Source: Plasmodium brasilianum
Lineage: Eukaryota > Apicomplexa > Aconoidasida > Haemosporida > Plasmodiidae
DNA length: 64,000 bases
Direction: 5' to 3'
NCBI RefSeq assembly: GCF_023973825.1
Contig: NC_090123.1
Span: 1,657,501-1,721,500 of the forward strand
Shown here: positions 10,952 to 21,426 of the stretch, piece by piece
How positions within the stretch are numbered: the first letter of the stretch is position 1
Layout: each line of letters begins with the position of its first letter
The notes under the pieces: model-generated
Database searches by the model: none
What the model saw: the letters and a program-made list of their open reading frames with translations, nothing else
Told to the model about the DNA's origin: nothing
Program-made: the position numbers and the translations under genes

Positions 10952-11666
10952 ATGTGTGAGGTAAGAGATACCAGAACACGTTAAATTCCCGTAGATGTTT
11001 TTCGTTGATTTTTTTTTTTTTTTTAAATAATGTTTATGTATAGTAACACTTATAATTTTTTGAGTTTTATTTATTTATTATTAAACCTAATTCAAACATA
11101 ACTCTAATTTATTATAAATAAAGGAAATAAATATATAATTAGCAACCAATCACATTTCAGGAAAATAAAAAAAAAGAAAAAAAAAAGATAGTACATCAAC
11201 CCAAAGGTCTTCCCAACAATAAAAATATTGTATATATTAAATCTAAAATCAGTACTAATGAATAGTTTAAATATTTAACTTAATTTTGCACGATTTATCG
11301 AAAATAAATGAAAACTATAAATTTATATAGTTACGCCTTCATTTACTCAATTAATTATTATATATGTTTAAATTTTTATATTCATAGTAAAACTTCCTTA
11401 CTATAATGTTAAAATTAGAAAAAAATTAATGTTTTATAGACAGTGAATTTCTGAATATTAAACAAGTGAACTGCTTACTTTTCCTTAACAATAATGAAAT
11501 GTGTAAGGTAAATATTTATAATAGTTACACAGTTGTAATTATTTTATTTTTTTTATTTTTTTTTTTATTAACGATGTTAAAATAGGACAGTTACGAAGTC
11601 GCAATCTGCATATTTGATAACAACGAGGAAGCAAATTTCTATAAATTTTTCTATAAAAGGGAGTAA
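10952..11666 (+). CDS. Small four-exon protein, possibly related to the BRAP2 N-terminal domain
   Basis: Exons: 10952-10960 (only ATG TGT GAG, donor GTAAGA), 11161-11251 (acceptor TTTCAG, donor GTACTA), 11440-11507 (acceptor TTATAG, donor GTAAAT), 11586-11666 (acceptor AAATAG, stop TAA). They total 249 nt in frame, 82 residues. Readable parts: HQPKGLPNNKNIVYIKSK, EFLNIKQVNCLLFLNNNE and SYEVAICIFDNNEEANFYKF. The last block resembles the pattern (Y.V.I.F.....A..FY..F) in the N-terminal RNA-recognition-like domain of BRCA1-associated protein 2, but no RING or UBP zinc finger follows. An alternative GTAATA donor at 11663 could lead to a further exon at 11719. Family assignment is weak; the gene itself is moderately supported by codon-level sense and phase-matched splice sites. 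Confidence 0.5.
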
Positions 11667-12130
11667 TAAAATTAGAAAAAAAAGGAAAATTTCTCACATT
11701 TTCAAAAACTTCTTTTAGGGTAATGGAAATGTTTTTATTAATTTTTTAAAAATTATAGATGGTATTTTTATATTAATCTGATAACTGAAAGGAACAGTTA
11801 CATTTTTTTCCCAATTTTTTTGTTTAAAAAATAAAAAAAAAAAAGGAAAAAGAAAAAAGATGGAAAAAAGAAGTGTTCAGAATGAATGATATTATACGTA
11901 ACATAATAATTTCGTATATTTTATTATTTTTTTTTTTTTAAAACTTATATTATATGTGATAAATAAACAATCGGTGTATTTGTTCTTCTTACTTCGTTAA
12001 AAATTAGTTAAACCGAAACTGTTCACAATTTTCCAATTTTTTCTTGTCTTGTGCTCTGTGTTATTTCATTTTGAGATACCTTAACATTTATATATATATA
12101 TATATATATTTTTTTTTTTTGAAGTTCAAA
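11667..12130. other. Intergenic, promoter side of the first MSP3-like gene
   Basis: A/T-rich with an A-rich tract at 11827-11875, poly(T) at 11928-11940 and a (TA)n/T12 block just before the ATG at 12131. A possible additional exon of the upstream small gene (from 11719) lies here. Confidence 0.4.
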
Positions 12131-13918
12131 ATGAATAAAATATTTAATGTTGTTTTTTACTTCTCATTTCAAAATTTATGTTTACGTGAATATAATTTCG
12201 TAAGTAATGAAATAGTAAATCAAAGAAAAACAAATTTGAGAAATGGTTCTATAAATGACATTGTTTCTTGGCAACACGAACACGAAAATGTGAACACAGG
12301 AAGTGAAGAACATTGTGATGATGAACATAACAACATAATTAAAGGACAAGATGATGTTCCAGCTGCTTTAAGTCCTGATGATAAGGCATCTGCTGGCAAT
12401 AAGGCAGATACAGATGAGGCAGATGGACATGATATACGTGGAAGGCAAGTAGAAGATGGACGAATAGACTCTCCTGAACAAGTTGCTTCATCTACTGATG
12501 ATAGACGCGCAGGAGCAGTGGAACAAGCACAACACTTAGAAGTACATGATGCAGATACTGACAGGGAGAGCAAAGAAAAAGAAGAAGAAGAAGACCCTTC
12601 AAAGAAACAAGGACAAAGTGAAGAATTAGAAAATTCAGTAGATAGAAGAAATGGAGTATTAACAGATTCCCAAGAACTTGGTCCGCAATTACCTGAAAAT
12701 CCAGGGGAATCAGAAACCGCAGTGGTAACAGAAAATCCTGAAGTGGGAGGATCAAAAGATCCATCGAAAAAGGCGGAAGAACTTGAGTCACAGACACTAC
12801 AATATTCATCAGGTTTACCAGGGGCACGAGATCCTGAAGGTTCATTAGAACCATCAAGTTCTCCAGTTCTTGAAGATTCAAAAGATTCATTAGATCCTTC
12901 AGGTCCCAATCATTCGTCAGATTCGCAAAGTTCACCAAGTTCGTTAAACTCTTCAGATTCATCAAATTCGTCATCTTTGCCAGATCCGGAGGATGGCAAA
13001 GTGAATACTGATCCAAAACCAGGTGTTTCAGAAGTATCTGAACATCAAGTACCTGAAGATCCAAGGGAACTAGAACCCCCCAGAGAAGGAACAGAATTGG
13101 CAGAAAAAGAAAGACAAACACATTTAACTACAAAAGACCTTGCAGTAAAATCAGAAACAGGATCAATATTAAGAGATATGGATACAACGGATGCACAAGA
13201 ACCTGGGAAGCGGGAATCAGGAAACACAGAAAAAAATGGTACACCACATCAGGCACCACGTCCAACAGCAGAGTCAACAACATTAGATAGTGGAAGAGAA
13301 GCACCACGGCCTTTAGAAGAAAGCAAAGAAAGAGAGGAAAGTGTGCCAGTACCTTCTCAGGATACACAAGAAAAAGCAGTAAATGTACCTGGGTCGAATA
13401 ATGAAGCAGAAGGTTCAAAAATTGTGGAGAGTGTACAAGACCCAACAGAAACATCAAATAAAAACGCGTTAGAACCATTAACAATTCCTGCAGGGGAAAA
13501 TAACGATATACACCCAAGTGAAGATGAAATAAAAGAGGAAAAGCAGGAGGAGGATGACAATGATGATTACGAATATGATGATGGTTATTCGAGAGAGGAA
13601 AATATATATGAAGAAGAGCTTGAAAAAGAGGAGGTGGCAGAAGTAGAAGATGAAGAAGATATGGTAGAAGAGGACAAAAAAGAGGAAGCAGGTGAACTTC
13701 CAAAGGAAAATGTAACCGAACAAAAAAAAGAAATAAAAGATGTTCCATTTAATGATACTAATGCCCACAAGTTAATTGCCAAAGATCTTGAAGTTTACAA
13801 TCATGTTAAAAAATCTCAGAATATAATGAAGAATATTTTAAGTTCATTTGATCAAGAAATTGGGGTCTCCAACACCATGAAGGAATTTGAAAAAGATATA
13901 GCTCATTTATTCACTTAA
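12131..13918 (+). CDS. MSP3-like merozoite surface protein, member 1 of the array
   Basis: 595 residues from ATG 12131; an in-frame TTG codon upstream (12044) only adds TATA-encoded residues, so it is not used. A hydrophobic secretion signal occupies residues 1-22, followed by KTNLRNGS with NLRNGS at 35-40, the hallmark box of the MSP3 family. The middle is unusually rich in Pro, Ser, Glu and Asp, with a Ser-rich stretch (DSSNSSSLPDPEDG) and many EDP/PED motifs, and is distinctly richer in G+C than the neighbours. A Glu/Asp run precedes the C-terminal amphipathic segment (AHKLIAKDLEVYNHV...DIAHLF), the most diverged of the well-preserved C-termini. Expected to be secreted and peripherally attached to the merozoite surface at invasion (family knowledge). 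No membrane anchor is present. Confidence 0.88.
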   Translation: MNKIFNVVFYFSFQNLCLREYNFVSNEIVNQRKTNLRNGSINDIVSWQHEHENVNTGSEEHCDDEHNNIIKGQDDVPAALSPDDKASAGNKADTDEADGHDIRGRQVEDGRIDSPEQVASSTDDRRAGAVEQAQHLEVHDADTDRESKEKEEEEDPSKKQGQSEELENSVDRRNGVLTDSQELGPQLPENPGESETAVVTENPEVGGSKDPSKKAEELESQTLQYSSGLPGARDPEGSLEPSSSPVLEDSKDSLDPSGPNHSSDSQSSPSSLNSSDSSNSSSLPDPEDGKVNTDPKPGVSEVSEHQVPEDPRELEPPREGTELAEKERQTHLTTKDLAVKSETGSILRDMDTTDAQEPGKRESGNTEKNGTPHQAPRPTAESTTLDSGREAPRPLEESKEREESVPVPSQDTQEKAVNVPGSNNEAEGSKIVESVQDPTETSNKNALEPLTIPAGENNDIHPSEDEIKEEKQEEDDNDDYEYDDGYSREENIYEEELEKEEVAEVEDEEDMVEEDKKEEAGELPKENVTEQKKEIKDVPFNDTNAHKLIAKDLEVYNHVKKSQNIMKNILSSFDQEIGVSNTMKEFEKDIAHLFT

Positions 13919-15795
13919 TTTTAAGTGAATAAAAAGGAGCACATATATTTACATACATATATATATATATATATATTTGACATGTTTTTTGTAATATTCT
14001 TCTTTATATCGCAAATTAGGCTATAACTTCGAAATGCCATAAAAAAAACAAAAAAAAATAATAATAGTAATAATAAAAATAAAAGACAAACTTTTTTTTT
14101 GTAAAATTAAATCCCTTTAAAAGAATTCGAATGATATACATCCTTAATTTATCTAGCAAATTTTATGCAAATTAAAACAAATTTTTGTTAACGTTAGGAG
14201 AACATATACATATATTTGTGTTTATGTAAATGGGTAATAAAATTATAAAAATAAGTTGACAACACTATCGGTTTTTAATTAAGTGAGCACATAATTACCT
14301 GAATATGTTAATTTAGCGTTAGTTACAACTCCTTATACTATTTATAAATACTATAACATTAATTAAGAATTTCATAAATATAAAATAACATATAAGGGAT
14401 ATATTTTGCAAAGACTAACATAAAATAATAAGTATAATCCTAGAAAAAAAAAAAAAAAAGGTGATTAAAGAGTATGTAAATCTGTCAACAGGAATAGATT
14501 TATTTTATTATTTTTATATTTTATAAAAATGCTTTTTATGACTTTTATTGATAATATAATGATGAGTGTATTTACTGAAAAAGGGAAATTAAGTGTATAA
14601 TTTTTTTTTTTTTGTTTAAAAAATGGAAAATTATTTTAAAAATTTTCCTTTATTATTTTTTTTTTTTTTGGAATAATATGTAATAGATTTAAAAGATGAA
14701 CATACAGTCTTTAATAATTCATATATGGAGTGTCGAAAAGTACTTCATAGATAGCTAAATTGACATATAAGAATGATATTTTGAATGATTTTTGAGCAAA
14801 AAGTAGTGTATCATATATCATCCTTTTTGTTGTCCTTTTTCTTTTTTTTTTTTTTTATTTTCCATTAAATTTAGTTTAATAATAATATGTTGCCATGTAA
14901 CAGAAAAATACAGATTACAAATTTTTATTTTTTATGAACCAAAAAAAAAAAAAAAAAGAAAAAGAAATTTTTTTTTTTTTGCACACACATTAAATATAAC
15001 ATATATATGAGGTATAAAAAACCTAAAATTCATTTTATTACCTAAATGAAAAGTATAATACTATTTTCAATTAAGTGCTAAAAGAAAAAATTCGGACATG
15101 GAAACGACACGCGAAGATACCATAGTTTTTATGTATTGCACATTGCTCATTTTTATCTTATTAATTATAATTATATTTTATCTTGTAAACGTATTCAGAA
15201 GCAAAAAAAAAAAAAAAATTGAAAAAATAAGAATACTTTCTGGTGAAGTTCGTATAATAAGTACTTGCACTTGTGTATGCACTTTTGTACGGACGTGACA
15301 TATACAATAATATGACATAATTTTAAGTATATTATATCATAAATGTGTTGGCATATTAGTATATTAGTATGATTAATCCTTTTTTTTTTTTTTTTTCCTT
15401 GGTTCATAATCGCCAAATTGGACACTTTATGAACCATTAGATGAGCAAAATAAGTTTTTTAAACAATATTTAATTTCACTTATTTTAAGAAAAAAAAAAA
15501 ATAAAATAAAATAAAACTTAAAATAAAAGAAAGAAAAGAGCTTGAATTTTTGAAGTAATGTTTTTTTTTTAAGCGTACTAGGTTTACATATATATATATA
15601 TATAATATGGGCGTATGTCCCTTTTATTATAGAATTTTGCTAATTTTTTAACTTTTTTTTTTAAAGCGTACCAAAAGTTGAAACAGTTTTTACTGAAGTA
15701 AAGTTGGCCCTAAATTATGAATTTATATATATATATATATATATACATACATACATTTTCCCCTTTTTAATGTTTAACAAAAAGAAAATCTTAAA
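13919..15795. other. Intergenic between MSP3-like members 1 and 2
   Basis: A/T-rich, with (TA)n at 13954-13976 and 15716-15743 and several poly(A)/(T) tracts. It holds a doubtful small ORF (15098-15298, listed) and a TGCACACA element at 14980-14987, 0.8 kb before the next start codon. Confidence 0.5.
15098..15298 (+). CDS. Doubtful 66-aa ORF with one predicted membrane segment
   Basis: ATG-initiated. The N-terminus METTREDTIVFMYC is followed by a hydrophobic stretch rich in L/I/F (residues ~11-33) and a basic K5 segment. It could be a tail- or signal-anchored microprotein or a first exon, but nothing similar occurs between the other array members, and A/T-rich DNA makes hydrophobic ORFs by chance. 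Confidence 0.2.
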   Translation: METTREDTIVFMYCTLLIFILLIIIIFYLVNVFRSKKKKKIEKIRILSGEVRIISTCTCVCTFVRT

Positions 15796-17304
15796 ATGAT
15801 AAAATTCGTTCGTATTTCTTTTTTCCTCATTCTTTTAAATTTGTGTACACATGAAAGTAATGTGACGAGTAAGGAAGTTATGAATCAGAAAAAATATAAT
15901 TTAAGAAATGGTTCTACAACTGGTAATTTATCTTTACAACGTAAAAATAGTGACTTAAACTCAGAAGATATAGATGACTCAAAGAAAGAAGGTAAAGATT
16001 CACAAAATGAAAACTTAAGTATTACGAAAGGAGAAGAAGATGGTACTCCAGATAGAGAAGGTCCGCTTGAAGGCGACCCTGGTAAAAATGGTATAAAAGG
16101 TGATACAGATCCAAGAAATGATATTAGTTCTAAAAGTGGTACTGCAAGTGTTCAAGAAGGTCCTAAGGGAGATGCAGATTCGACAAGTGCTGAAACTACT
16201 GCGGAGGTTAAGGTTCCTGCTACGGATGTAAGTACTAAGGATGTTAAAAGTCCTATGGTTAATGAAGAACATACGGTTGATGGGGGACCTAAGGCTGTTG
16301 AGAATTCTCCACCTGGGGGAGATAACAAGGGAGGTACTAGCGAACGAAGGGAGGATGATAAGGCTTCTACGACTGATAATGATGGCAGAACTAATGAACC
16401 AAAAGAAGCTATTGCAAGTCCACCAACAGGAGATTCTCAACAGAGTAGTCCACGTAAAGATGAACACCAGGACATGGATGAGGGAAATACAATACCTATG
16501 AGTACTGTAATTGGCGTGGAAAAAAGGACAGGCGATGGAGTTACCGAAGAAATTGCTATAACTACTCAACCTGGCAATATTGCGAATCAGAATGACCCAG
16601 TTGAACATGGGAAGAAAAGTGCTGAATCTGTCGATGTTAATAGTCATACTGTCCAATTAAGTGACAAAGGGGCAGATACACACAACAGTAATGCTCTTGC
16701 TGATGCACCAGATAATGGAGACGCAAGTAGACAAAAAATTACTACATCTGTTGATGGAGATCAACAAAATGATGAAGAAAATAATAACATCCTTAAGGAC
16801 GTAACTGATGAAAACAAAAAACAAGAAGAGAATAAGGAAGAACTTGTATTAGAGGAAAAAGTTGAAGAGCAAGATGATGAAGTAGACAATGAACAAAGTG
16901 TTCAGGAAGTGACAGAAATGGAAGTTCATTTGAAGGATGAAGATCTACAGGATAATGAAGATGAAGATGAAGATGAAGAAGAGGTGGAAGGACGTAAAAG
17001 TGAGGAAACGGATAAAGAAGTAGAGGAGAATGAAAGCGCAGAAGAAGAAAAGGATGCCAAAAAAGGTGAGAAAGGAAAAGAAGAACGAAATGAGGTCCCA
17101 CCAAATGACACAAAGGCTCATGAATCACTTATGGGAGATTATAAAGATGCTAATAATGCTAAGAAGACAGCAGATTCTTTAGTAAAAGGGTTAATTAATT
17201 TACTTGATGATAATATGGAGGTTGATGACACAGTAAAATCTTTACTAAAAGAAATAGAACTCTTTTTTTTAAAAAATTTAAATACTAAAGAACTGCTTTC
17301 TTAA
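15796..17304 (+). CDS. MSP3-like merozoite surface protein, member 2
   Basis: 502 residues. Signal peptide 1-22 (FFLILLNLC core), then KYNLRNGSTTG with NLRNGS at 35-40. The middle is Gly/Asp/Ser/Thr-rich with GDP, EGP and PPTGD motifs; an acidic run (DNEDEDEDEEEVEG and more) spans about residues 340-425. The conserved C-terminus carries the fullest family motif (DSLVKGLINLLDD, VDDTVKSLLKEIELFFLKNL), an amphipathic helix pair like the SPAM/MSP3 C-terminal region. The nearby decayed copy at 36871-38825 resembles this gene most at its 5' end, so this member is the best reference for the family here. Secreted; surface attachment is by analogy. Confidence 0.9.
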   Translation: MIKFVRISFFLILLNLCTHESNVTSKEVMNQKKYNLRNGSTTGNLSLQRKNSDLNSEDIDDSKKEGKDSQNENLSITKGEEDGTPDREGPLEGDPGKNGIKGDTDPRNDISSKSGTASVQEGPKGDADSTSAETTAEVKVPATDVSTKDVKSPMVNEEHTVDGGPKAVENSPPGGDNKGGTSERREDDKASTTDNDGRTNEPKEAIASPPTGDSQQSSPRKDEHQDMDEGNTIPMSTVIGVEKRTGDGVTEEIAITTQPGNIANQNDPVEHGKKSAESVDVNSHTVQLSDKGADTHNSNALADAPDNGDASRQKITTSVDGDQQNDEENNNILKDVTDENKKQEENKEELVLEEKVEEQDDEVDNEQSVQEVTEMEVHLKDEDLQDNEDEDEDEEEVEGRKSEETDKEVEENESAEEEKDAKKGEKGKEERNEVPPNDTKAHESLMGDYKDANNAKKTADSLVKGLINLLDDNMEVDDTVKSLLKEIELFFLKNLNTKELLS

Positions 17305-18835
17305 GGTTTTTTTTTTTTTTTTTTTTTTTTTAATGATAATTTGCTAATATAAAAAATAATTTAATCTTATAGAATGAAGATTAACTTCACAAATTGTTCT
17401 TCGTTATTGCGTCATTTTCACAAAATATATGAAAGGATAATATTAAGTAGGAAGAAATAAAAATATATTTATTTTTATATATATTATATTGAAGTTAGGA
17501 AAATATTGTAAGTACTAATGTTTTATGACTATTATAACCGCATTAATTTGAGGATTTCATAGGTACGCCCAATAGTGCATCCTGCCTACGTGTATGTTAA
17601 GCTTTGTCATATTTCATAAATAAAAGTTACTTGTCCTTTTTCATTAGAATATCAGCGTGGTAATAAAATCAGTTTTATATGAAAACATATGGTAACAACA
17701 TTGTTTTCTAATATGAAAAATAATTACGTAAAAATATGTATAGCACGTTTACATAGTTTATACTTTGCTGATAATCTTATAATATGCTATTTGCAGTTAT
17801 AAATCTACGTTATTTTAAAGAAAAAAAAAATGGTCTTTTTTTTGAACTATTTGTAATGTGGCGTAATTCTTAAAAGATTGAATATTCCATTATTGTATAA
17901 AACAATATTTGTTTATTTATTTTTTTTTTTTATCTTTTTTCTTATGTATTTATTTATTACAATAAATATTTTTGTATTATTTTACTTTATATAACAAAAA
18001 ATTTAATGTATACATTACTACGGCTTTAGGTTACATTATTACAAGGAAAGAATTGGCTGATATAGTGCAATGAGAGAATAAAGCAGGATCATTTGTTTCG
18101 CTTTATTTATTGAATAATACTATCATTAGTTCCAAAAAAAAAAAAAAAATGCATAAATGTAACAACATAAAACAATTTCTTTAGATTCCAAAAAAAATAT
18201 GCTTTAAAAAATTTTGAAATATTCGTCATCAAAAATTTGATGGATGTATGAAAAAGTAAATAATGAATGTGAGAAGATACTAAAGTTATATAATTTTAGG
18301 TCATTTGAACATATGTTCTGTTTCGTTGAATTATAACATATATTAAAGAACGCAAATCATCATAATAATAATTTTGTTGTGATTTTAATATTTAATATTT
18401 TATATTTAAAAATTAAGTCTAAAATGATTATACGCTACATATTATTTTAAGGAGGCTACGTGCATCCATAATTCATACATATATGCATATATATTTGTAT
18501 AAAACAAATAGTAGAACCTCACCATATTACTCAAAGAGTGAGCATCTGATAAACCCATTAAACAGTTTAATTTATTATTTTCCATTTTAGCACAAAAAGA
18601 ATATTATAGCTGACAAGTTGGCGTGAAGACTACTGTATTTATGATACTGTGAAATATAATATTTTTAAGAGTAAATGAATGAATATATAACCGATATTTG
18701 AGGACGTCTACCTGTTTGTACTATTTTAATTTTATTATTTTTGTTGCAAAAAAAAAAAATTTTTTTTTTTTGTTTTTCAAAGGCCTTTTTATTGATTAAT
18801 TTGTTAAAAATAATAGAATAGTAGTAAAATATAAA

Positions 18836-18935
18836 GTGAAAATGAAATAATAAAATAATGAAATAATAAAATAATGAAATAATGAAATAACGAAATAATG
18901 AAATAACGAAATAATGAAATAATGAAATAATAAAA
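18836..18935. repeat. 8-bp tandem repeat, GAAATAAT/AAAATAAT
   Basis: Roughly twelve units alternate GAAATAAT, AAAATAAT and GAAATAAC, then grade into (TAA)n up to about 19003. It lies directly upstream of the TGCACACA element before member 3. Confidence 0.8.
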
Positions 18936-19088
18936 AAAAGTAATTAAAAAGAATAAAATAAAAAAATAATAATAAAAAAAATAATAATAATAATAAAATA
19001 ATGAAGAAAAGCCCTTTTTTACTAAATGACTTCTTATTTGCACACACAACAGTACTGCACACCTAGCTATTTCTTATTTTACAGAAAT

Positions 19089-19301
19089 ATGAGTACGTTG
19101 TCTCAAAAATTATGTAATTTTTATTTTGAACAAATAAAAAATGATATAATTTCATTTTTGTTCTATTCCTATGTGATGTGCGTTATAACAGAAACAATAT
19201 TAAAAGCACTGTCGTCATTAAATGAGCTATTAAATTTTATTGGGAAATTTAAGGGGAAAAAATGCTCATACTTGAAAAACTGTTGTTGGGTTTTGAACTA
19301 A
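19089..19301 (+). CDS. Doubtful 70-aa ORF
   Basis: Starts at an ATG 5 nt after a TTTTACAG splice-acceptor-like sequence and reads MSTLSQKLCNFYFEQIKNDI, ending CSYLKNCCWVLN. The mixed amino-acid composition (C, W, G, E present) is less biased than random A/T-rich ORFs in this window. No homologue is recognised and no matching copy appears in the other gaps. Confidence 0.25.
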   Translation: MSTLSQKLCNFYFEQIKNDIISFLFYSYVMCVITETILKALSSLNELLNFIGKFKGKKCSYLKNCCWVLN

Positions 19302-19905
19302 CTGAGAAGCGGAAATAACCCATAAGAATAACAGTGAATTATGGTAAAATGTAATTTCTTTATTTTATTAATTTTCTTTTTTTTTTTTTTTGATTTTTTC
19401 ATTTGCAATATAATTTTTTGTTTTTTAAAAAAATTCTTCTGCCTTGCTATTTTCCAAATGTCCACAATTTCGCAAATGAATAGAGTGTCGTTACTTTTTT
19501 TGAATTCAAGTGAAATTAATTTATCTGTACATTAATACATATTTATGTATGTATAATATTATTTAACAATTCATAGTTAACTGAATTATTCTAGTTAACA
19601 GTTACATTTTTTGTTTGTCTTTGTGCAGAGTAGAAGAATTTATTAAATTTAATTTAATGCAAACTTTGTAAGAAAAAAAAAGAAAAAAAGACTATTTAAT
19701 TTTTTTTTTTTTTTTTGTTTTCCTAAAAATTTGTTATTTTATTGTATAGATTAATAAATAATTAATCGGTATATTTTGTTGTTTGTGAGCATCAAAATAA
19801 ATCGCTTGTAATTCGAATAAAATAAGAAAAAAAAAGAATATGTACTTATAAATATAAATATAAATATACATATATGTGAACATTTGAACATTTTTATATT
19901 AAGAC

Positions 19906-21426
19906 ATGATCATAATGAGGAACATTTTATATACTTCTTTATATTTGTTTTTGTTTAATTCGTGTGTATGCAAGTACGAAGGAAATGAAGTGAATAACGT
20001 TAAAAATGGTGATGTCACAAATACAAGAAAACATAATTTAAGAAGTAATGTCAAACATGATAATAATTTATCTTACGATAGTGCTAATGATGGACAGCCT
20101 CATAATTCCGAAGCAGTAAGTGTGGATGATCTTAAACAAGTTCCAGACCCTCCGGCTACTGAAACGTCTGTCATTTTCCCCCCAAATCATGAAGATGAAT
20201 CTCTTCAAAATATTGTTAACGATAACTCTATAAACACATTAGAGGAGTCTAATATTAGTAACCATTCAGAAGAATTCCTCAAGTGTGATATAGACTGTCC
20301 CGATTGTTCTGAATATTTCACATGTCCTGACTGCCCTGAAATCCCTGATTGTCCCGAACCACTGGACTGCCATGGACCTCTTGAATGTCCTGAAACTCCT
20401 TATTGTCCTCATTCCTCCGAATTCGGAGATGACTCTCAAGAAGATAGTGATTCTGATTGGGACAGTTTAAATGATTGTTGTAGTGACAGGTATTATGATA
20501 ATGTCGACACCATTGATACACCATGCGATACATTTGAAGGAGAAGATCAAAATGAAAATGAAATACAAGAAGCAATTAACAATACCCAAGAAGAAGCAGT
20601 TTTAGAAGTGAATGCTGAAGAGGGGGTAGAGGAAGGTAAAGTACAACATAAAGGACAGGAAATAAATGAAGAGAGTATAGAGGCAGATCAAGTACAACAT
20701 AAAGGGCAGGAAGGAAATGAAGAGGGGATAGAGGCAGATCAAGTGCAACATAAAGAGCAGGAAGGAAATGAAGAGAGGATGGAGGCAGATCAAGTACAAC
20801 ATAAAGAGCAGGAAGTAAATAAAGAGGGGATAGAGGCAGATCAAGTACAACATAAAGAGCAGGAAGTAAATGAAGAGGGGATAGAGGCAGATCAAGTGCA
20901 ACATAAAGAGCAGGAAGGAAATGAAGAGAGGATGGAGGCAGATCAAGTACAACATAAAGAGCAGGAAGTAAATAAAGAGGGGATAGAGGCAGATCAAGTG
21001 CAACATAAAGAGCAGGAAGTAAATGAAGAGAGGATGGAGGCATATCAAGTACAACATAAAGAGCAGGAAGTAAATAAAGAGGGGATAGAGGCAGATCAAG
21101 TACAACATAAAGAGCAGGAAGTAAATGAAGAGGGGATAGAGGCAGATCAAGTGCAACATAAAGAGCAGGAAGTAAATGAAGAGAGGATGGAGGCATATCA
21201 AGTACAACATAAAGAGCAGGAAGTAAATAAAGAGGGGATAGAGGCAGATCAAGTACAACATAAAGAGCAGGAAGTAAATGAAGAGGGGATAGAGGCAGAT
21301 CAAGTACAACATAAAGAGCAGGAAGTAAATAAAGAGGACGTAGAAAAAATTCCATCAAATGAAACGGAAGGGGAGGCACTTATCGGAGATAATAATTATG
21401 CTAACAATATTAAAAATGAAGCTTAA
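19906..21426 (+). CDS. MSP3-like member 3, repeat-rich, conserved C-terminus cut off by stops
   Basis: 506 residues as it stands (ATG 19906; a second ATG at 19915 is equally possible). Signal peptide to about residue 23, then KHNLRSN with NLRS at 44-47, a variant of the family box. Residues ~125-165 hold nine cysteines in CPDCP-like spacing (TCPDCPEIPDCPEPLDC). About residues 245-480 are a 17-residue repeat (QVQHKEQEVNEEGIEAD and variants). The stop TAA at 21424-21426 falls exactly where relatives enter the conserved C-terminal helices. The sequence after it still encodes that domain in the same frame (NLVKDLISLLDDGN, stop, VDNSLKDLAKNV...) to 21555. This is either a truncated but secreted protein or an early pseudogene. 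Confidence 0.8.
   Translation: MIIMRNILYTSLYLFLFNSCVCKYEGNEVNNVKNGDVTNTRKHNLRSNVKHDNNLSYDSANDGQPHNSEAVSVDDLKQVPDPPATETSVIFPPNHEDESLQNIVNDNSINTLEESNISNHSEEFLKCDIDCPDCSEYFTCPDCPEIPDCPEPLDCHGPLECPETPYCPHSSEFGDDSQEDSDSDWDSLNDCCSDRYYDNVDTIDTPCDTFEGEDQNENEIQEAINNTQEEAVLEVNAEEGVEEGKVQHKGQEINEESIEADQVQHKGQEGNEEGIEADQVQHKEQEGNEERMEADQVQHKEQEVNKEGIEADQVQHKEQEVNEEGIEADQVQHKEQEGNEERMEADQVQHKEQEVNKEGIEADQVQHKEQEVNEERMEAYQVQHKEQEVNKEGIEADQVQHKEQEVNEEGIEADQVQHKEQEVNEERMEAYQVQHKEQEVNKEGIEADQVQHKEQEVNEEGIEADQVQHKEQEVNKEDVEKIPSNETEGEALIGDNNYANNIKNEA
20638..21340. repeat. 51-bp tandem repeat (17-aa unit) with a three-unit higher-order period
   Basis: About 13-14 copies of a unit encoding (E/G)QE(V/G)N(E/K)E(G/R)(I/M)EA(D/Y)QVQHK. 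Variants are ordered: NKEGI, NEEGI, NEERM recur in that order through the later part, so a ~153-bp block appears to have been amplified. Frame is preserved throughout. Confidence 0.92.

Larger units (their letters stand above)
17305..19905. other. Intergenic between MSP3-like members 2 and 3
   Basis: 2.6 kb. Contains a T23 tract right after the stop codon of member 2, an AAATAATG minisatellite (18836-18935), a TGCACACA element (19039-19046) and a doubtful small ORF (19089-19301). Otherwise nothing recognisable. Confidence 0.5.

Noticed and set aside
12220..13782. Several minus-strand open frames of 60-229 codons opposite MSP3-like member 1, and similar ones opposite members 2, 3, 4, 5, 6, 7, 10 and 11
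   Set aside because: They are mirror images of Glu/Asp/Ser-rich or repeat-rich coding (giving Leu/Phe/Ser-rich text), lack signal or domain features, and vanish outside the sense gene.
20638..21340. Regular repeat spacing that might suggest a CRISPR-like array
   Set aside because: Units are contiguous, translate in frame within a secreted protein and have no unique spacers; the genome is eukaryotic.
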